64,000 nt of DNA from Photobacterium indicum (GTDB taxonomy: Bacteria; Pseudomonadota; Gammaproteobacteria; Enterobacterales; Vibrionaceae), in NCBI RefSeq assembly GCF_003026215.1, contig NZ_PYOC01000003.1:124001-188000 (forward strand), written 5' to 3'. Below, one piece after another: positions 46,629 to 56,254 of this stretch. The notes under the pieces were generated by a model that saw nothing but the letters and a program-made list of their open reading frames with translations, had not been told where the DNA came from and made no database searches. The position numbers and the translations under genes were made by a program. Numbering within the stretch: the first letter of the stretch is position 1; each line of letters begins with the position of its first letter.

Positions 46629-47348
46629 TTAAATTGCCGCTATATGACTTTCTAATCGCTTAATTGCAGACTCATCAGGTAACAAACGGTTCATTTTACC
46701 TGTCATGTAACTTTCACGAAAAACGTCAAACCACAAATCAAGCATATCCGCGTTATTAGCTTCACCAAATAAATCAACAATACGAGCTGCTACCTCTGCC
46801 GTACCCAATTGATTTTCTTTTGATGCTTCACGCATTCTATAACGTGACGGTTTATCTGGGTTAATTGATAAAATGGGAAAACGATCCAGATAGGGACTAC
46901 GACGGAACATTTTTTTCGCTTCAGACCAACTACCATCGAGCATGATAAACAGCGGACGTTTACCATCTTCAAGCTCAATCTGTTCTGCAACCCGCTCAGG
47001 CTCTGCATATTCAGCAGGAAAAATGACATAAGGCTGCCATTGCGGATCATCTAACAAGGTGAGCATGTCTTGATTAGGCTCTGTACGAGACCAAATGTAT
47101 GCAAATGTATCTTCAAATAAATCAGCGATTAAACGCCCAGTATTACTTGGCTTTAATATTTCATCATCAAACATAACCAATAAAAATGCAGCGTTTGATT
47201 GAATTATAGGCTTAAGACTACAAATACACAGGTGCTTACGCAGCATACACTGGCGGCAACGTTCGACTTTAGAACCTCGCGCTTTAAAAGGACGGGTGGA
47301 ACGAGCAAGTCGTTCTTCATATAGCGTATGTACAGCATGAATGCGCAT
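46629..47348 (-). CDS. tapT: tRNA-uridine aminocarboxypropyltransferase TapT (DTW)
   Basis: A 239-residue DTW-domain enzyme (E. coli YfiP/TapT) that adds a 3-amino-3-carboxypropyl group from S-adenosylmethionine to U47 of some tRNAs. Zinc ligands are likely in CRQCMLRKHLCIC. The DTW motif appears as LDGSWSEAKKMFRRSPYL. SNTGRLIADLF and FDDEILKPSN also match. It is transcribed alone or with the chemoreceptor. Confidence 0.88.
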   Translation of the reverse strand: MRIHAVHTLYEERLARSTRPFKARGSKVERCRQCMLRKHLCICSLKPIIQSNAAFLLVMFDDEILKPSNTGRLIADLFEDTFAYIWSRTEPNQDMLTLLDDPQWQPYVIFPAEYAEPERVAEQIELEDGKRPLFIMLDGSWSEAKKMFRRSPYLDRFPILSINPDKPSRYRMREASKENQLGTAEVAARIVDLFGEANNADMLDLWFDVFRESYMTGKMNRLLPDESAIKRLESHIAAI

Positions 47349-47486
47349 GGCGGCTTTTACCTGATTCGAGAAAACGCGTGCATTCTACAGAATTTGAACC
47401 GCCGGTGTTAATAAAACCCGCTCAATACGCCATTTTACTACTCAAGCTGCCTATTATGAGCCGTTACACATGAATATTCGCTATTA

Positions 47487-49529
47487 TTATGCTTTTACTA
47501 ATTGATAACGCATAAGTAGAGCTTGTTGTTGGTGTGCAATATTAGCAACCCTACCCGCTTCATCAACTAGTGTATCTAACTGCTGATTATTTATTTGAGC
47601 ACGGCTAGCAACCTGTTCAATACTACGACCGACTTCGAACGACGCACCTTCTTGTTGCTGAGTTGCCGCTGAGATTCTGATGACCTTATCGTTAATCGAC
47701 CCAATCATTTCTTGGATTTGATGAATAGATGTTTGTACATCGCCGCTGAGTTCGATTGAGGATGTCATCTCTTGTCGACTAACCACCATTGCATCATTTG
47801 CATCTTTAGCCGCTTTATGTAAATCAGTGATCGTTTGTCGAATAGATTCAGTTTGTAAATTCGTTTCACTGGCAAGTTTTCGTACTTCATCAGCAACAAC
47901 GGCAAACCCACGACCCTGCTCACCAGCACGTGCTGCTTCAATGGCTGCATTCAAAGCTAATAAATTCGTATTATTTGCAATTGAACTAATAAGCTCGACC
48001 ACTTCGGTAATCTTATTAACATAATTATCTAGCTCGACCATACGTTGCTCATTAATAACAAACTGCCCTTCTAGTGCCATTAATCCTTTAGTGCTTCGGT
48101 CTATCACTTTTACACCATTCAAAGCCAACTGATAAGCTTGCTCTGCTTCCGATTCAGACTCTACGGTACTTTGGGCAATGTCTTTAATTGACACTTCTAA
48201 CTCTGTAATAGCTGAAGCGACGGTAGCCAAGTCAGCACTTTGTTCGTGCAGGGCTTCTCTTGATTGTGATGACGCCGATTGGCTCCGATCAGCAGCTCGA
48301 TTTAAACTTTGGCTGTTTTCAGTCAACTTGATTAACGCATTACAGTTATTGCTGTTCGATTCATTCAGCATTCTCGCCAACTGCGAAAATTCTTGAGGGG
48401 CACCAGTATTGGCATCTACTGTTAAATTTCCTTCGCTCATCGCTTTAACAGTGCGATCAATTTGCTGAATTGAGCCACGAACAATACGGCTAATCCAAAC
48501 ACCAGAAATAAGTGCCACTAACAATCCTATGCCACTTAATGTAACAAAGAACATTCGCGCGTTATCACTCGCCATCAACACACCTTTTTGCCCTTCTTCA
48601 ACAAGAGCATCAGCTCCTTTCGTTACATTTTCAAGTAACGCCATTGTCGAATCAATCTGCTGCTGAATGTTGCTTGTTTTAACCGCTTGCTCTTGCATTA
48701 ATTGAAGGACATTGAGATGTTTTTGTACGATTCCATCTTGGTTATATAATTCTTTCACCATCTGGAATGGAACCGTTAAGCTAGAAAAATCACCAATGCT
48801 TTTGTCTACTGATTTCAGCTCATTCCATGCGTATTCCATGCCTGACATATTCGAGCTTTTTAAGCTTCTAGCCATTTTTTTTGCTTTATCAACATTAGAT
48901 TCCAACAACAAAGCAATGAGGTTACTCGCCATTTCCAAAGAATGATTAATAAAGTTAGTCGCATTGTTCATCGCATCAGCGTTATTACCATATAGACCAA
49001 TACTCAGTCGACTCATCTCTGAACGTACAGAGGAGACTGCATAGTTCATCATTGCTTTATCAGCTTCGACCTGCGCTGTTGTAGTCATAATCAGCTGTTG
49101 AGCAAGGTAGGTTTCATCAGCTAAGACTTCGATAGCATCAACTTCAGTTTTAAGTTGTTGAATGTCATTTTGTAGCCAAGAAATTTGAGATGTTTTTGCT
49201 ATATACTCTAAGGTATTAATAGATTGATGAATGTTTTCTTGCTGGGTTTGAAATGAAAGGTAAGCAGTATCTAACGCTTCAATAGTTTGACTATTAATAA
49301 TATCAGAGATACTTTTTGATGCTTCTAAAGAGTGTTGAACAATTGCTGAATTATTAATAGATACGGGCAACGCTTGTTGGCTAAGCACATAAAATTCATG
49401 AGAAATATTATTTAAGCCTCGATTTCCATAAAAGGTTAATAGACAACCAATTCCCACTAATAACAATAAAACAATCTGAATACTTTTTACTACTGAGAAA
49501 CGTTCTTTTTGTTGTCGAACCCGTATCAT
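47487..49529 (-). CDS. Methyl-accepting chemotaxis protein
   Basis: A 680-residue chemoreceptor. One membrane helix lies near residue 16-36, followed by a long helical periplasmic sensor to about 320. A second membrane helix ([23 protein letters not shown]) and a HAMP region follow. The cytoplasmic hairpin tip [21 protein letters not shown] binds CheA/CheW. The sensor is a four-helix-bundle type without a recognisable ligand motif, so the attractant is unknown. AGGAAG precedes the ATG. It signals with CheV-type adaptors. Confidence 0.92.
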   Translation of the reverse strand: MIRVRQQKERFSVVKSIQIVLLLLVGIGCLLTFYGNRGLNNISHEFYVLSQQALPVSINNSAIVQHSLEASKSISDIINSQTIEALDTAYLSFQTQQENIHQSINTLEYIAKTSQISWLQNDIQQLKTEVDAIEVLADETYLAQQLIMTTTAQVEADKAMMNYAVSSVRSEMSRLSIGLYGNNADAMNNATNFINHSLEMASNLIALLLESNVDKAKKMARSLKSSNMSGMEYAWNELKSVDKSIGDFSSLTVPFQMVKELYNQDGIVQKHLNVLQLMQEQAVKTSNIQQQIDSTMALLENVTKGADALVEEGQKGVLMASDNARMFFVTLSGIGLLVALISGVWISRIVRGSIQQIDRTVKAMSEGNLTVDANTGAPQEFSQLARMLNESNSNNCNALIKLTENSQSLNRAADRSQSASSQSREALHEQSADLATVASAITELEVSIKDIAQSTVESESEAEQAYQLALNGVKVIDRSTKGLMALEGQFVINEQRMVELDNYVNKITEVVELISSIANNTNLLALNAAIEAARAGEQGRGFAVVADEVRKLASETNLQTESIRQTITDLHKAAKDANDAMVVSRQEMTSSIELSGDVQTSIHQIQEMIGSINDKVIRISAATQQQEGASFEVGRSIEQVASRAQINNQQLDTLVDEAGRVANIAHQQQALLMRYQLVKA

Positions 49530-49737
49530 CTTTACTTCCTTGATAAATTAATCGCCAGCATTAGAAGAGCCACTATTTATAGAAACGAAAAAATGTGATC
49601 TCGAGCACAATGCTGTTAAACCATCAATTTACACAAAAAATATGACGAAAATATTTCATATTATAATTTTATTAAGCTCAACAATATCAAGGTCATTAAT
49701 ATCAATCAGGGGGGGAAGGTGGTCAAAAATTCACTTA

Positions 49738-49761
49738 TAAAAAAAGCGACAATAGTCGCTT
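49738..49761 (-). terminator. Terminator after the DUF3802 gene
   Basis: AAGCGAC/GTCGCTT stem with an AATA loop and a T run on the minus strand, 44 bases past the stop. Confidence 0.82.
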
Positions 49762-49804
49762 AAAATTCAGCCTAGATACTCAGTTAACTGTAGGCGTAGG
49801 AAAA

Positions 49805-50149
49805 CTACTTTTTCTGACTGATTGCACTATCAAATAAGTTTTTAACTAAACCAATATAGTCTTCAAGAAACGAGATCTGCTCAACTGTAGGGGATCTAAG
49901 CCAAGCTCCCGCAAGTACCTCACTTAGATCAGCAACGACGGCATCAGCCTCTTGCATTAATTTAAAGCGAAAATCTGCATCTAAATCAGGATTTTGTGAA
50001 AAAACAGCCATTAGATTTGTCGCAATCATGTCTGTTACAACATCTTCAACAGTTTCTTTACATACATCTTCACTTGCCTTTTCAAACAATGCAAGATGCT
50101 CAGTAAAATATTCAATCAGTGCGTGATAACCTTCAGATTCAACAACCAT
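49805..50149 (-). CDS. DUF3802 family protein
   Basis: A 114-residue acidic helical protein that I recognise as DUF3802, common in vibrios and close relatives. Its pattern (DADFRFKLMQEADAVVADLSEVLAGAW and LVKNLFDSAI) is conserved there, but no function is known to me. It lies about 80 bases downstream of the GGDEF gene on the same strand, in a signalling neighbourhood, so it may be part of that transcript. No signal peptide. Confidence 0.75.
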   Translation of the reverse strand: MVVESEGYHALIEYFTEHLALFEKASEDVCKETVEDVVTDMIATNLMAVFSQNPDLDADFRFKLMQEADAVVADLSEVLAGAWLRSPTVEQISFLEDYIGLVKNLFDSAISQKK

Positions 50150-50230
50150 ATCATTACTTTTATACTATTTATAATGCGCTTAATTGTAAGGATAATCAGT
50201 AAAAAAACAATGCTCTACCTCAAGACTCTG

Positions 50231-51211
50231 CTAAGCGGTATCTTTTTCTTGCTCAACTAAGGCTTCAAATACTGTACTTTGATTACGCCCAGATTGCTTA
50301 GAGATATACAATGCCTTATCTGCATGCTCTAACCATTGTTCATAATTACGCAGCTCTGGGTACCACTCACACACACCTAAACTGATTGTCACATTGATTG
50401 AACGTACATCAACATTCACCCTAGCCAGCTCTATTCGCTGACGTAGACGCTCTGTAAAATACTGCCCCATATCAGATGAAGTATACGGCAGAATGACACC
50501 AAACTCCTCACCACCATAGCGACCAGCAATATCACTCTGGCGCTTAGTACGGCGTAATACGTTAGAGACAATACGGATAACGCCATCACCAGCAACATGC
50601 CCAAAGGTATCATTTACTTTCTTAAAGTGGTCAATATCAAACATGACTAAAGTCGATGGCGTCTGTGTTTGTCGGCAACGCTCAAACTCTTCGGCGAGGC
50701 AAGTCTCCCAATGACCACGGTTATACAGTTGTGTTAGCCTATCCGTCATACTTAAGTGAGTAAGTTGCTTATTTGATTCTCGTAAATGTGTTTTGTTTTT
50801 CGCAATATCAGATACATCAGTCACAGACAAACAAACATGCGAAAAATCACCATGAAGTGACTTCAATGGCGTAAGTATGAGGTTTTGATACATAAGCTCC
50901 GATCCACCAGAAATCGGGCTAAAGTTTGAAAAATTAAAGACCGAAGGCCGATCTTCCCATGACGTGAACGAACGCATACCTAACTTAAATGTCGATTCAA
51001 TCTTATTTTTCAGCCACTCTTCAGGTAAATCATCTAACGCATCAAAAAGATTTCGCCCCATAATATCATCAGAACTTATACCACTATAAGCCTGCATGAA
51101 CGTATTCCATGCCATTACGTTGTAGTGCTTATCAATAATAACGACGCCCACATCGATATTATCCATCACCTGCATAGTCAGGTGGAAGTCTGCTAACGTG
51201 ATTTCATTCAA
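50231..51211 (-). CDS. PAS-GGDEF diguanylate cyclase
   Basis: A 326-residue protein: an N-terminal PAS sensor (IDKHYNVMAWNTFMQAYSG at about 22-40) and C-terminal GGDEF domain with active site RYGGEEFGVILP. It makes cyclic di-GMP. The TTG start overlaps the stop of the REC-CheC gene (TTGA), so the two are translationally coupled. An RxxD inhibitory site is not visible at the usual place upstream of GGEEF. The output should be set by the REC-CheC partner or the PAS ligand. Confidence 0.88.
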   Translation of the reverse strand: MNEITLADFHLTMQVMDNIDVGVVIIDKHYNVMAWNTFMQAYSGISSDDIMGRNLFDALDDLPEEWLKNKIESTFKLGMRSFTSWEDRPSVFNFSNFSPISGGSELMYQNLILTPLKSLHGDFSHVCLSVTDVSDIAKNKTHLRESNKQLTHLSMTDRLTQLYNRGHWETCLAEEFERCRQTQTPSTLVMFDIDHFKKVNDTFGHVAGDGVIRIVSNVLRRTKRQSDIAGRYGGEEFGVILPYTSSDMGQYFTERLRQRIELARVNVDVRSINVTISLGVCEWYPELRNYEQWLEHADKALYISKQSGRNQSTVFEALVEQEKDTA

Positions 51212-52209
51212 TGTAAAGTGCCCATTATTTTTTTGATGACCTGAGTTGATCCACTATCCATCAAAAACAGTACATCACACTCTAAATCTAGCGATTCAGC
51301 TTGATAAGTATATTCGATGGTAAATAATTCTAATGTACTATTTTCGCTATCCCCCCAGCCCATATATTCTTCTAATACAATAGGCTGACGAACAGAGAAT
51401 GGTATATTCATTTGCTCAGACAATGCGACAAGGAAAGATGACACCATCAGATTCGCCGTATCAATCACGATTTCATTTTTGTTTTCATCCATTTGGCTAA
51501 ACCCCAGCTTTTCACCAAAAACACCAATATCATCGCCGCGTAAACACACTAACGCTTCACCGTTAATGCCACCACCAACGAATCGTTGCGCAATAGCAAT
51601 GGTATCGTCTGTATTTTTAATATCGGTAATAGCCATAGCCAACTCACCAGCATCCATATGAGCAACGTTGGGCAAAGGCATTTTGATGAATTCACCAAAG
51701 TGATCTGAAATAATGGCAGCCCCACGCCCAAGAGCAATATTCGCAACTTCTTTGAACGTGTTTACATAATCAGATTCACTATTCACTAATGTTTCATTTT
51801 GCAGAGGCGAGTGACTTTCTACACAAAGGTCTAAACTGGTTAACAATGTTTTAAAATTTTTAGAGTCAAAGGGTTTACTTAAAAAATGATGCGCCCCTAA
51901 AGAGAAGCAACGCTCAATTGCTTGTTGTTGAACATCTGCCGATACAACCACTACTTTTGTGTCAAAGTCACGCACTGGTAATGATTTTAATACACCAAAA
52001 CCGTCCATCACAGGCATCGTTAAGTCTAAGAATAAAACATCAATATCGTACTCGCTCAAGCACTCTAAACCCGCTCTACCATTTTCTGCAAAATGAAGCG
52101 TCAAAAAATCACTATCAGGTAGCAAGCGAGTGAGTGCTTTATGTACAATCGGTGAATCATCACAAATTAAAATACGCTTAGACTTAGCCACTAATATAAT
52201 GTGTCCCAA
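51208..52209 (-). CDS. REC-CheC response regulator
   Basis: A 333-residue protein. Residues 10-125 are a receiver with acidic pair CDDS, phospho-Asp in LFLDLTMPVMDG, and Lys in LSKPFDSKNF. The C-terminal half is a CheC/CheX-like phosphatase fold (TFKEVANIALGRGAAIISD and NEIVIDTANLMVSSFL). The combination suggests phosphate-regulated dephosphorylation of a CheY-like partner. The start is a TTG at 52209 or a GTG at 52191; neither has a strong ribosome site. It is coupled to the PAS-GGDEF gene. Confidence 0.85.
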   Translation of the reverse strand: MGHIILVAKSKRILICDDSPIVHKALTRLLPDSDFLTLHFAENGRAGLECLSEYDIDVLFLDLTMPVMDGFGVLKSLPVRDFDTKVVVVSADVQQQAIERCFSLGAHHFLSKPFDSKNFKTLLTSLDLCVESHSPLQNETLVNSESDYVNTFKEVANIALGRGAAIISDHFGEFIKMPLPNVAHMDAGELAMAITDIKNTDDTIAIAQRFVGGGINGEALVCLRGDDIGVFGEKLGFSQMDENKNEIVIDTANLMVSSFLVALSEQMNIPFSVRQPIVLEEYMGWGDSENSTLELFTIEYTYQAESLDLECDVLFLMDSGSTQVIKKIMGTLH

Positions 52210-52596
52210 ATTACTTTTTCACAATACATATATAATAATCATTTGACTGAGCATTCATAATGTCACTGTATGAAAATTATTGAATAAGTGATACGGATCC
52301 TCTTTTGAACCTTCAGAAGTGATTATTGATATTATTATCATGAGTGAATGTCACGTTTTTCACCCTTTTCCGTTCATTTATTGTACAGAAATGCATCTGA
52401 GATGCATTTATCATTTTTCAATGAAAACGTACTAATCATGAAGATTCTCACATCTTCACACAGGGAATAATCTTAATGAATAGTTTAATTCAAGTGAAAA
52501 GTTATGTCTAAAAAGGCTTTTTTTTCTGCATTTTAAATCATGTTAAAACGTTGTAATATTGACACTGCTCATCATTATTAAATAGGAACAGCTGTA
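52210..52596. other. Gap between REC-CheC and glutaredoxin genes
   Basis: Divergent promoter region. It holds a perfect AAATGCATC-TGA-GATGCATTT hairpin at 52389-52409 and many short AT runs, but no gene. Confidence 0.5.
52389..52409. repeat. Inverted repeat AAATGCATC / GATGCATTT
   Basis: Perfect 9-base arms around TGA in a divergent promoter gap; possible operator. No T run on either side makes a terminator less likely. Confidence 0.45.
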
Positions 52597-52956
52597 ATGA
52601 AAATAGTCCGTTGGATCTTAGGACGTATCATACTTTTACTGAATTTTATATTTTCTCCACGCGCACAAAAACGTGACGACTTAGAACAAAACCTTGTTAA
52701 TCAAGATGTTGCAAAATTAAAGCTCTATCAATTTGATGCATGCCCATTTTGTGTGAAGGTGCGCCGCTCTGCTAAACGTTTAAATTTACCGCTAGAGACA
52801 CGAAACGCAAAAGTTGCACCTTGGGAGCAAGAGCTAATCAGTGATGGAGGTGCACGAAAAGTACCTTGCTTACGCATTGAAAAAGAAAATGGCAGCATTG
52901 AATGGCTATATGAATCAAATGATATCATTGGCTATTTAGAGCAACGCTTTGCTTAG
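52597..52956 (+). CDS. Glutaredoxin-like protein with N-terminal helix
   Basis: A 119-residue protein. A hydrophobic stretch at about 5-20 (RWILGRIILLLNFIFS) could be a membrane anchor. The C-terminal domain is a glutaredoxin with active site DACPFCVKVRR, the cis-Pro in KVPCLRI, and the GSIEWLYESNDIIGYLE end. It probably uses glutathione to reduce disulfides on the cytoplasmic side of the membrane. AGGA precedes the ATG. Confidence 0.82.
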   Translation: MKIVRWILGRIILLLNFIFSPRAQKRDDLEQNLVNQDVAKLKLYQFDACPFCVKVRRSAKRLNLPLETRNAKVAPWEQELISDGGARKVPCLRIEKENGSIEWLYESNDIIGYLEQRFA

Positions 52957-53061
52957 TGTTAATTTTGAGCATTATTAATAACATCTAATGAGATTAAGTG
53001 AACTAAATCAATTCGTTCACTTAATCTTTGTGCACTCTTGAAATAATAGTGAGACACTGTT

Positions 53062-53132
53062 TATACCCAAGTCACCTCAAGATGCAGGATTCAGAGTGAT
53101 CTCAGCGAGCAGCTTGAGGTAATTTGGGTATA
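53062..53132. repeat. MITE-like repeat, copy D, short form
   Basis: A 71-base element whose ends are near-perfect inverted copies: TATACCCAAGTCACCTCAAG at the left and CTTGAGGTAATTTGGGTATA at the right. The middle is only GATTCAGAGTGATCTCAGCG, so it is a near-minimal, hairpin-forming version of the family. Confidence 0.8.
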
Positions 53133-53188
53133 ATTACTTGCACTAAACGCGGTATCAACACTGGCTTTTTGCCAATACAGGACAAAGA

Positions 53189-53863
53189 ATGAAAAAAAAT
53201 AAAATTATAACAACTGACGATATTCTACTTAAGCTTTGCCAGTCTATTTCAAGTGTTTTATCTACCGCAACAGATAGCCAAATCAACTACTCTGCTATGG
53301 TACAAAAGATTAATAAAACAAGCTTAAAGCCTGATATCGGGTGTTTTGTTCTATTTGATGGTGGTTTCACTGGTCTAGTTGTAAGTAACTTTACTCAACA
53401 AGCTGCACTTGAAATTTATCAAGCATATATGTTGAAAATGGGGATTCCTCAAGAAGATCTTGCGATTCACCATACTTCTGACGAAGTAGCAGATGTACTG
53501 GGCGAACTGATGAATCAAACCGTTGGTGACTTTACCAGTAAGATTCGTCGTGAATTGCAAATATCAATTACGCAGAATCAACCTAAAATGTTAGCGTTAA
53601 ATAAACAAATTATTCTTTCTGTCGATACTAACCTTGATCGCCCACAAGCGCGTCGTGTTAGCTTTACAACAGAAAAAAATAACATCTTTTATTTAGAACT
53701 CGCAATGGATAAGACTGAATTTATTCAACTTGAAGAGTTTGAGCAACATCAAGATATCGATCCTGACGTGATTATCGAAAACGAAAAAAAGCAAAAGGAA
53801 AGTAATTTAACGCTTGTAAATCAAGCAGATGAACAAGATTTACTCGATGAACTTGGTATTTAA
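53189..53863 (+). CDS. DUF3334 family protein (CheX-like)
   Basis: A 224-residue protein of the DUF3334 family, found in vibrios. The helical signature TSDEVADVLGELMNQTVGDFTSKIRREL is like the ENxxxN-type helix of CheX/CheC phosphatases. The C-terminal tail is acidic (IDPDVIIENEKK, DEQDLLDELGI). AGGA stands 6 bases before the ATG. The gene stands alone, but the REC-CheC protein at 51-52 kb points to shared chemotaxis or motility signalling. Confidence 0.7.
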   Translation: MKKNKIITTDDILLKLCQSISSVLSTATDSQINYSAMVQKINKTSLKPDIGCFVLFDGGFTGLVVSNFTQQAALEIYQAYMLKMGIPQEDLAIHHTSDEVADVLGELMNQTVGDFTSKIRRELQISITQNQPKMLALNKQIILSVDTNLDRPQARRVSFTTEKNNIFYLELAMDKTEFIQLEEFEQHQDIDPDVIIENEKKQKESNLTLVNQADEQDLLDELGI

Positions 53864-53891
53864 CATTCACGACTAGTCACGCATAAATTAC

Positions 53892-53955
53892 AAAAGGCAC
53901 TATAAGCTACGTTTTCTATCTAGTCATAAATAGAAAACCATGGTGCCTTTCTTTT
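53892..53955 (+). terminator. Terminator after the DUF3334 gene
   Basis: A nested hairpin: AAAGGCAC (53893-53900) pairs with GTGCCTTT (53943-53950) outside, and TTTTCTAT pairs with ATAGAAAA inside, followed by CTTTT. Confidence 0.78.
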
Positions 53956-54043
53956 CTCATTAATCCTATGAATTGTAACTGCTAATATTTTTCTCTTTGC
54001 TAGACTAAAAAGCATCTTCAGTTACATGTTATAGGTCGGCGCC

Positions 54044-55150
54044 ATGGCTATTCAGACTAAAGCTTACGCATTGTACAAACAATACGTCCCCTTCATTATT
54101 TTATTATCCACTTTCGTCGCTTTACCAGCCCTAGCCGAAAAAACTAACTATGCTGAGCTTAAACGTGGTGACGTCATTAACGTCAATTTAGACCAATTGC
54201 TACCAACCCAAGCAGTTATAAGCTTGGATGAGGAGTATTATAATCTTGGTCGCTATGCTGAAGACTTAAAGACAATGTACAATGACCTTTGTCGTGTTAA
54301 CGGTGCTAAGGGTATCAAAAAATGGGATAAAGATTCGAACCCTACCGATATAAGTACGTACAGCTGTAAGGCAAAGCAAGGAGAAAATATTGATGCCCTC
54401 CCCGCAGTAATAATCGGCCCCGAAGATGGTGAGCTATTTCTTATCGATCACCATAATATTCTATCTACCTTCTGGGATATGCCTAATGGCGGTACCAGTG
54501 TGCCAATAACATTAAAAGTTGAATACAATCTACTGGGTTCTGGTGATGATTTTTGGCCGGAGTTACTGAATGATCACGAAGTTTGGTTATACAACAATAA
54601 GGGGAAAAAGATCAAACCAAGTGCCTTACCTCAATATATAGGTTCTAAACAATTAAAGCATGATAAATACTTTTCTCTCGCCTATTTCCTAAATGGCATC
54701 GCCTATGACATGCCCGATGAGAACAAAATGCCTTACGTGAAATTGAATTGGTCTCGCGTATTACGAGAAAAAATGGACATCGGTGATTACAATCTTAACA
54801 ATCTTGATGAATACGCTACAGCACTAACGGAAGCTGCAACAATTATCACAGATCTAGAAAGTGACACTGTAATAGGGAAATCAGAAAAAATAGCTAAAGA
54901 AATGGGTCAGAAAAGTAGTATTGATACTAAAGCGTTAGAAAATTTACTGACAAATGAGAAATCAACTTGGCATTATGCGATGGCTTATCGCCTTGCCAAG
55001 AAAGAGAAGGCGACACCAAAAAATATTGAAGATGAAAATAATAATAAAGAAGATGATGCCAGCAACAAAAAAGTGTCAAAAGAAAAAGAATCAAAGAAAA
55101 AAGACAAGCCCAATTCAATCAATGAAACAGATAAAGTAAAAGTTGAATAA
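54044..55150 (+). CDS. Exported ParB-like protein with charged tail
   Basis: A 368-residue protein. A signal peptide (FIILLSTFVALPALA) ends near residue 31. The middle is ParB-like of the ParBc_2 type: LPTQAVISLDEEYYNLGRYAED, then PAVIIGPEDGELFLIDHHNILSTFWDM, with the His-His pair and Asp typical of the group, and a possible disulfide between LCRVNG and YSCKAK. The tail from about 320 is Lys/Glu/Asn-rich and disordered, ending KETDKVKVE-like. ParB-like nucleases in the periplasm are unusual. Nuclease or CTPase activity is inferred only. Own terminator. Confidence 0.65.
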   Translation: MAIQTKAYALYKQYVPFIILLSTFVALPALAEKTNYAELKRGDVINVNLDQLLPTQAVISLDEEYYNLGRYAEDLKTMYNDLCRVNGAKGIKKWDKDSNPTDISTYSCKAKQGENIDALPAVIIGPEDGELFLIDHHNILSTFWDMPNGGTSVPITLKVEYNLLGSGDDFWPELLNDHEVWLYNNKGKKIKPSALPQYIGSKQLKHDKYFSLAYFLNGIAYDMPDENKMPYVKLNWSRVLREKMDIGDYNLNNLDEYATALTEAATIITDLESDTVIGKSEKIAKEMGQKSSIDTKALENLLTNEKSTWHYAMAYRLAKKEKATPKNIEDENNNKEDDASNKKVSKEKESKKKDKPNSINETDKVKVE

Positions 55151-55207
55151 AGCACAGAATGGAAGAATAGGCACTGCTGCCACTATAAAATTAAATACTT
55201 TAGAACT

Positions 55208-55238
55208 GAGCCTTACCTTAAGAACAAGGCTCTTTTTT
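55208..55238 (+). terminator. Terminator after the ParB-like gene
   Basis: GAGCCTT/AAGGCTC stem and six T residues. It overlaps the end of the small convergent gene on the other strand. Confidence 0.85.
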
Positions 55239-55442
55239 ATCACTTAAAGTAGCTAAGTGAATAATCGCTTGTTCTAAAGCTTGTTGCAAAGAGTGCCCTT
55301 TAATTGTCGAATAAAAAAATGATTCGCGTAATTGAGCATTATGTAAGTAAACCACTTCAAGGTGCTCTGGAAGGTTATCAATATCGAAAATATCAGATAA
55401 ACCGTCGGTGCCTTTCTGATCGAGTGCCATTACATTAACCAT
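55218..55442 (-). CDS. Small protein, uncharacterised
   Basis: A 74-residue protein if started at the ATG at 55442, where GAGG lies 5 bases upstream. The longer frame to 55496 has weaker signals. The product is acidic (QKGTDGLSDIFDIDNLPEHLEVVYLH) with one Cys near the end. No family recognised. It is convergent with the ParB-like gene, and its last codons overlap that gene's terminator. Confidence 0.5.
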   Translation of the reverse strand: MVNVMALDQKGTDGLSDIFDIDNLPEHLEVVYLHNAQLRESFFYSTIKGHSLQQALEQAIIHLATLSDKKEPCS

Positions 55443-55677
55443 TATATCCTCGCTGAAATCTTGTGTCATAATCAAAACCGTTACGTTCGCTACCATAAGA
55501 GTAATTCAAACGTAGCAGATTACACCGCCCATTAACGCAACATAAGATTTACAATTAGATCGAAGCGTTAACAGCCATGATGTGAGAATGACAGTGGCGA
55601 CACAAGACATTGGGAATATATATTGCAGATTCATACACTGTTTATCAGTGTATGAATAATAAAGCGCAGATAAAACG

Positions 55678-56130
55678 TTATTTTTTAAAGTTCTTAACCA
55701 AAAAGGTATCAAGCTTATTGGCAAAATTTTGTCGATCTGCCTGACTTAATGGCGGTGGCCCACCGGTTTGAACACCAGAGCTACGCATTGTTTCCATGAA
55801 GTCTCGCATCTGCAAGCGCTGCTTAATCGTGTCTTTGGTATATAATTCGCCACGCGGATTCAGGGCATGTACCCCATTGGTGATCAATTCATCAGCTAGT
55901 GGGATATCGGCAGTAATCACCAAGTCACCAGCTTCAGCCTGTTGAACAATATGATCATCGGCAACATCAAAGCCCGCTAACACTTGTGTTGAACGAATAT
56001 GTGGTGACGGTGGTACTCGTATATGGTGATTGGCAACTAGTGTCACCATTATGCCTACCCTATTGGCAACACGAAATAAAATTTCTTTAATAACGTTCGG
56101 ACACGCATCTGCATCAACCCAGATCTGCAT
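55678..56130 (-). CDS. yaiI: YaiI/YqxD family protein (DUF188)
   Basis: A 150-residue protein of the DUF188 family, with a PIN-like acidic site: [10 protein letters not shown] at the start, [24 protein letters not shown] in the middle, and NPRGELYT. The family is conserved in bacteria and suspected to be nuclease-like, but not proven. The length and motif order match E. coli YaiI. No signal peptide. Confidence 0.88.
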   Translation of the reverse strand: MQIWVDADACPNVIKEILFRVANRVGIMVTLVANHHIRVPPSPHIRSTQVLAGFDVADDHIVQQAEAGDLVITADIPLADELITNGVHALNPRGELYTKDTIKQRLQMRDFMETMRSSGVQTGGPPPLSQADRQNFANKLDTFLVKNFKK

Positions 56131-56185
56131 ATTATTCCTATATTTTAACTAACTCAATACTGAGTATGATAACGCTGAATACAGA

Positions 56186-56213
56186 AAAGCCACCATTAAA
56201 AAATGGCGGCTTT
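56186..56213 (-). terminator. Terminator after ybiT
   Basis: AAAGCCACCATT/AATGGCGGCTTT stem with one mismatch and a short A-rich loop, then a T-containing tail on the minus strand. It lies 42 bases past the stop. Confidence 0.82.
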
Positions 56214-56254
56214 ATAATTGTTTACTTTATTTGTAACTCAAGCAAGCGGTTAAA

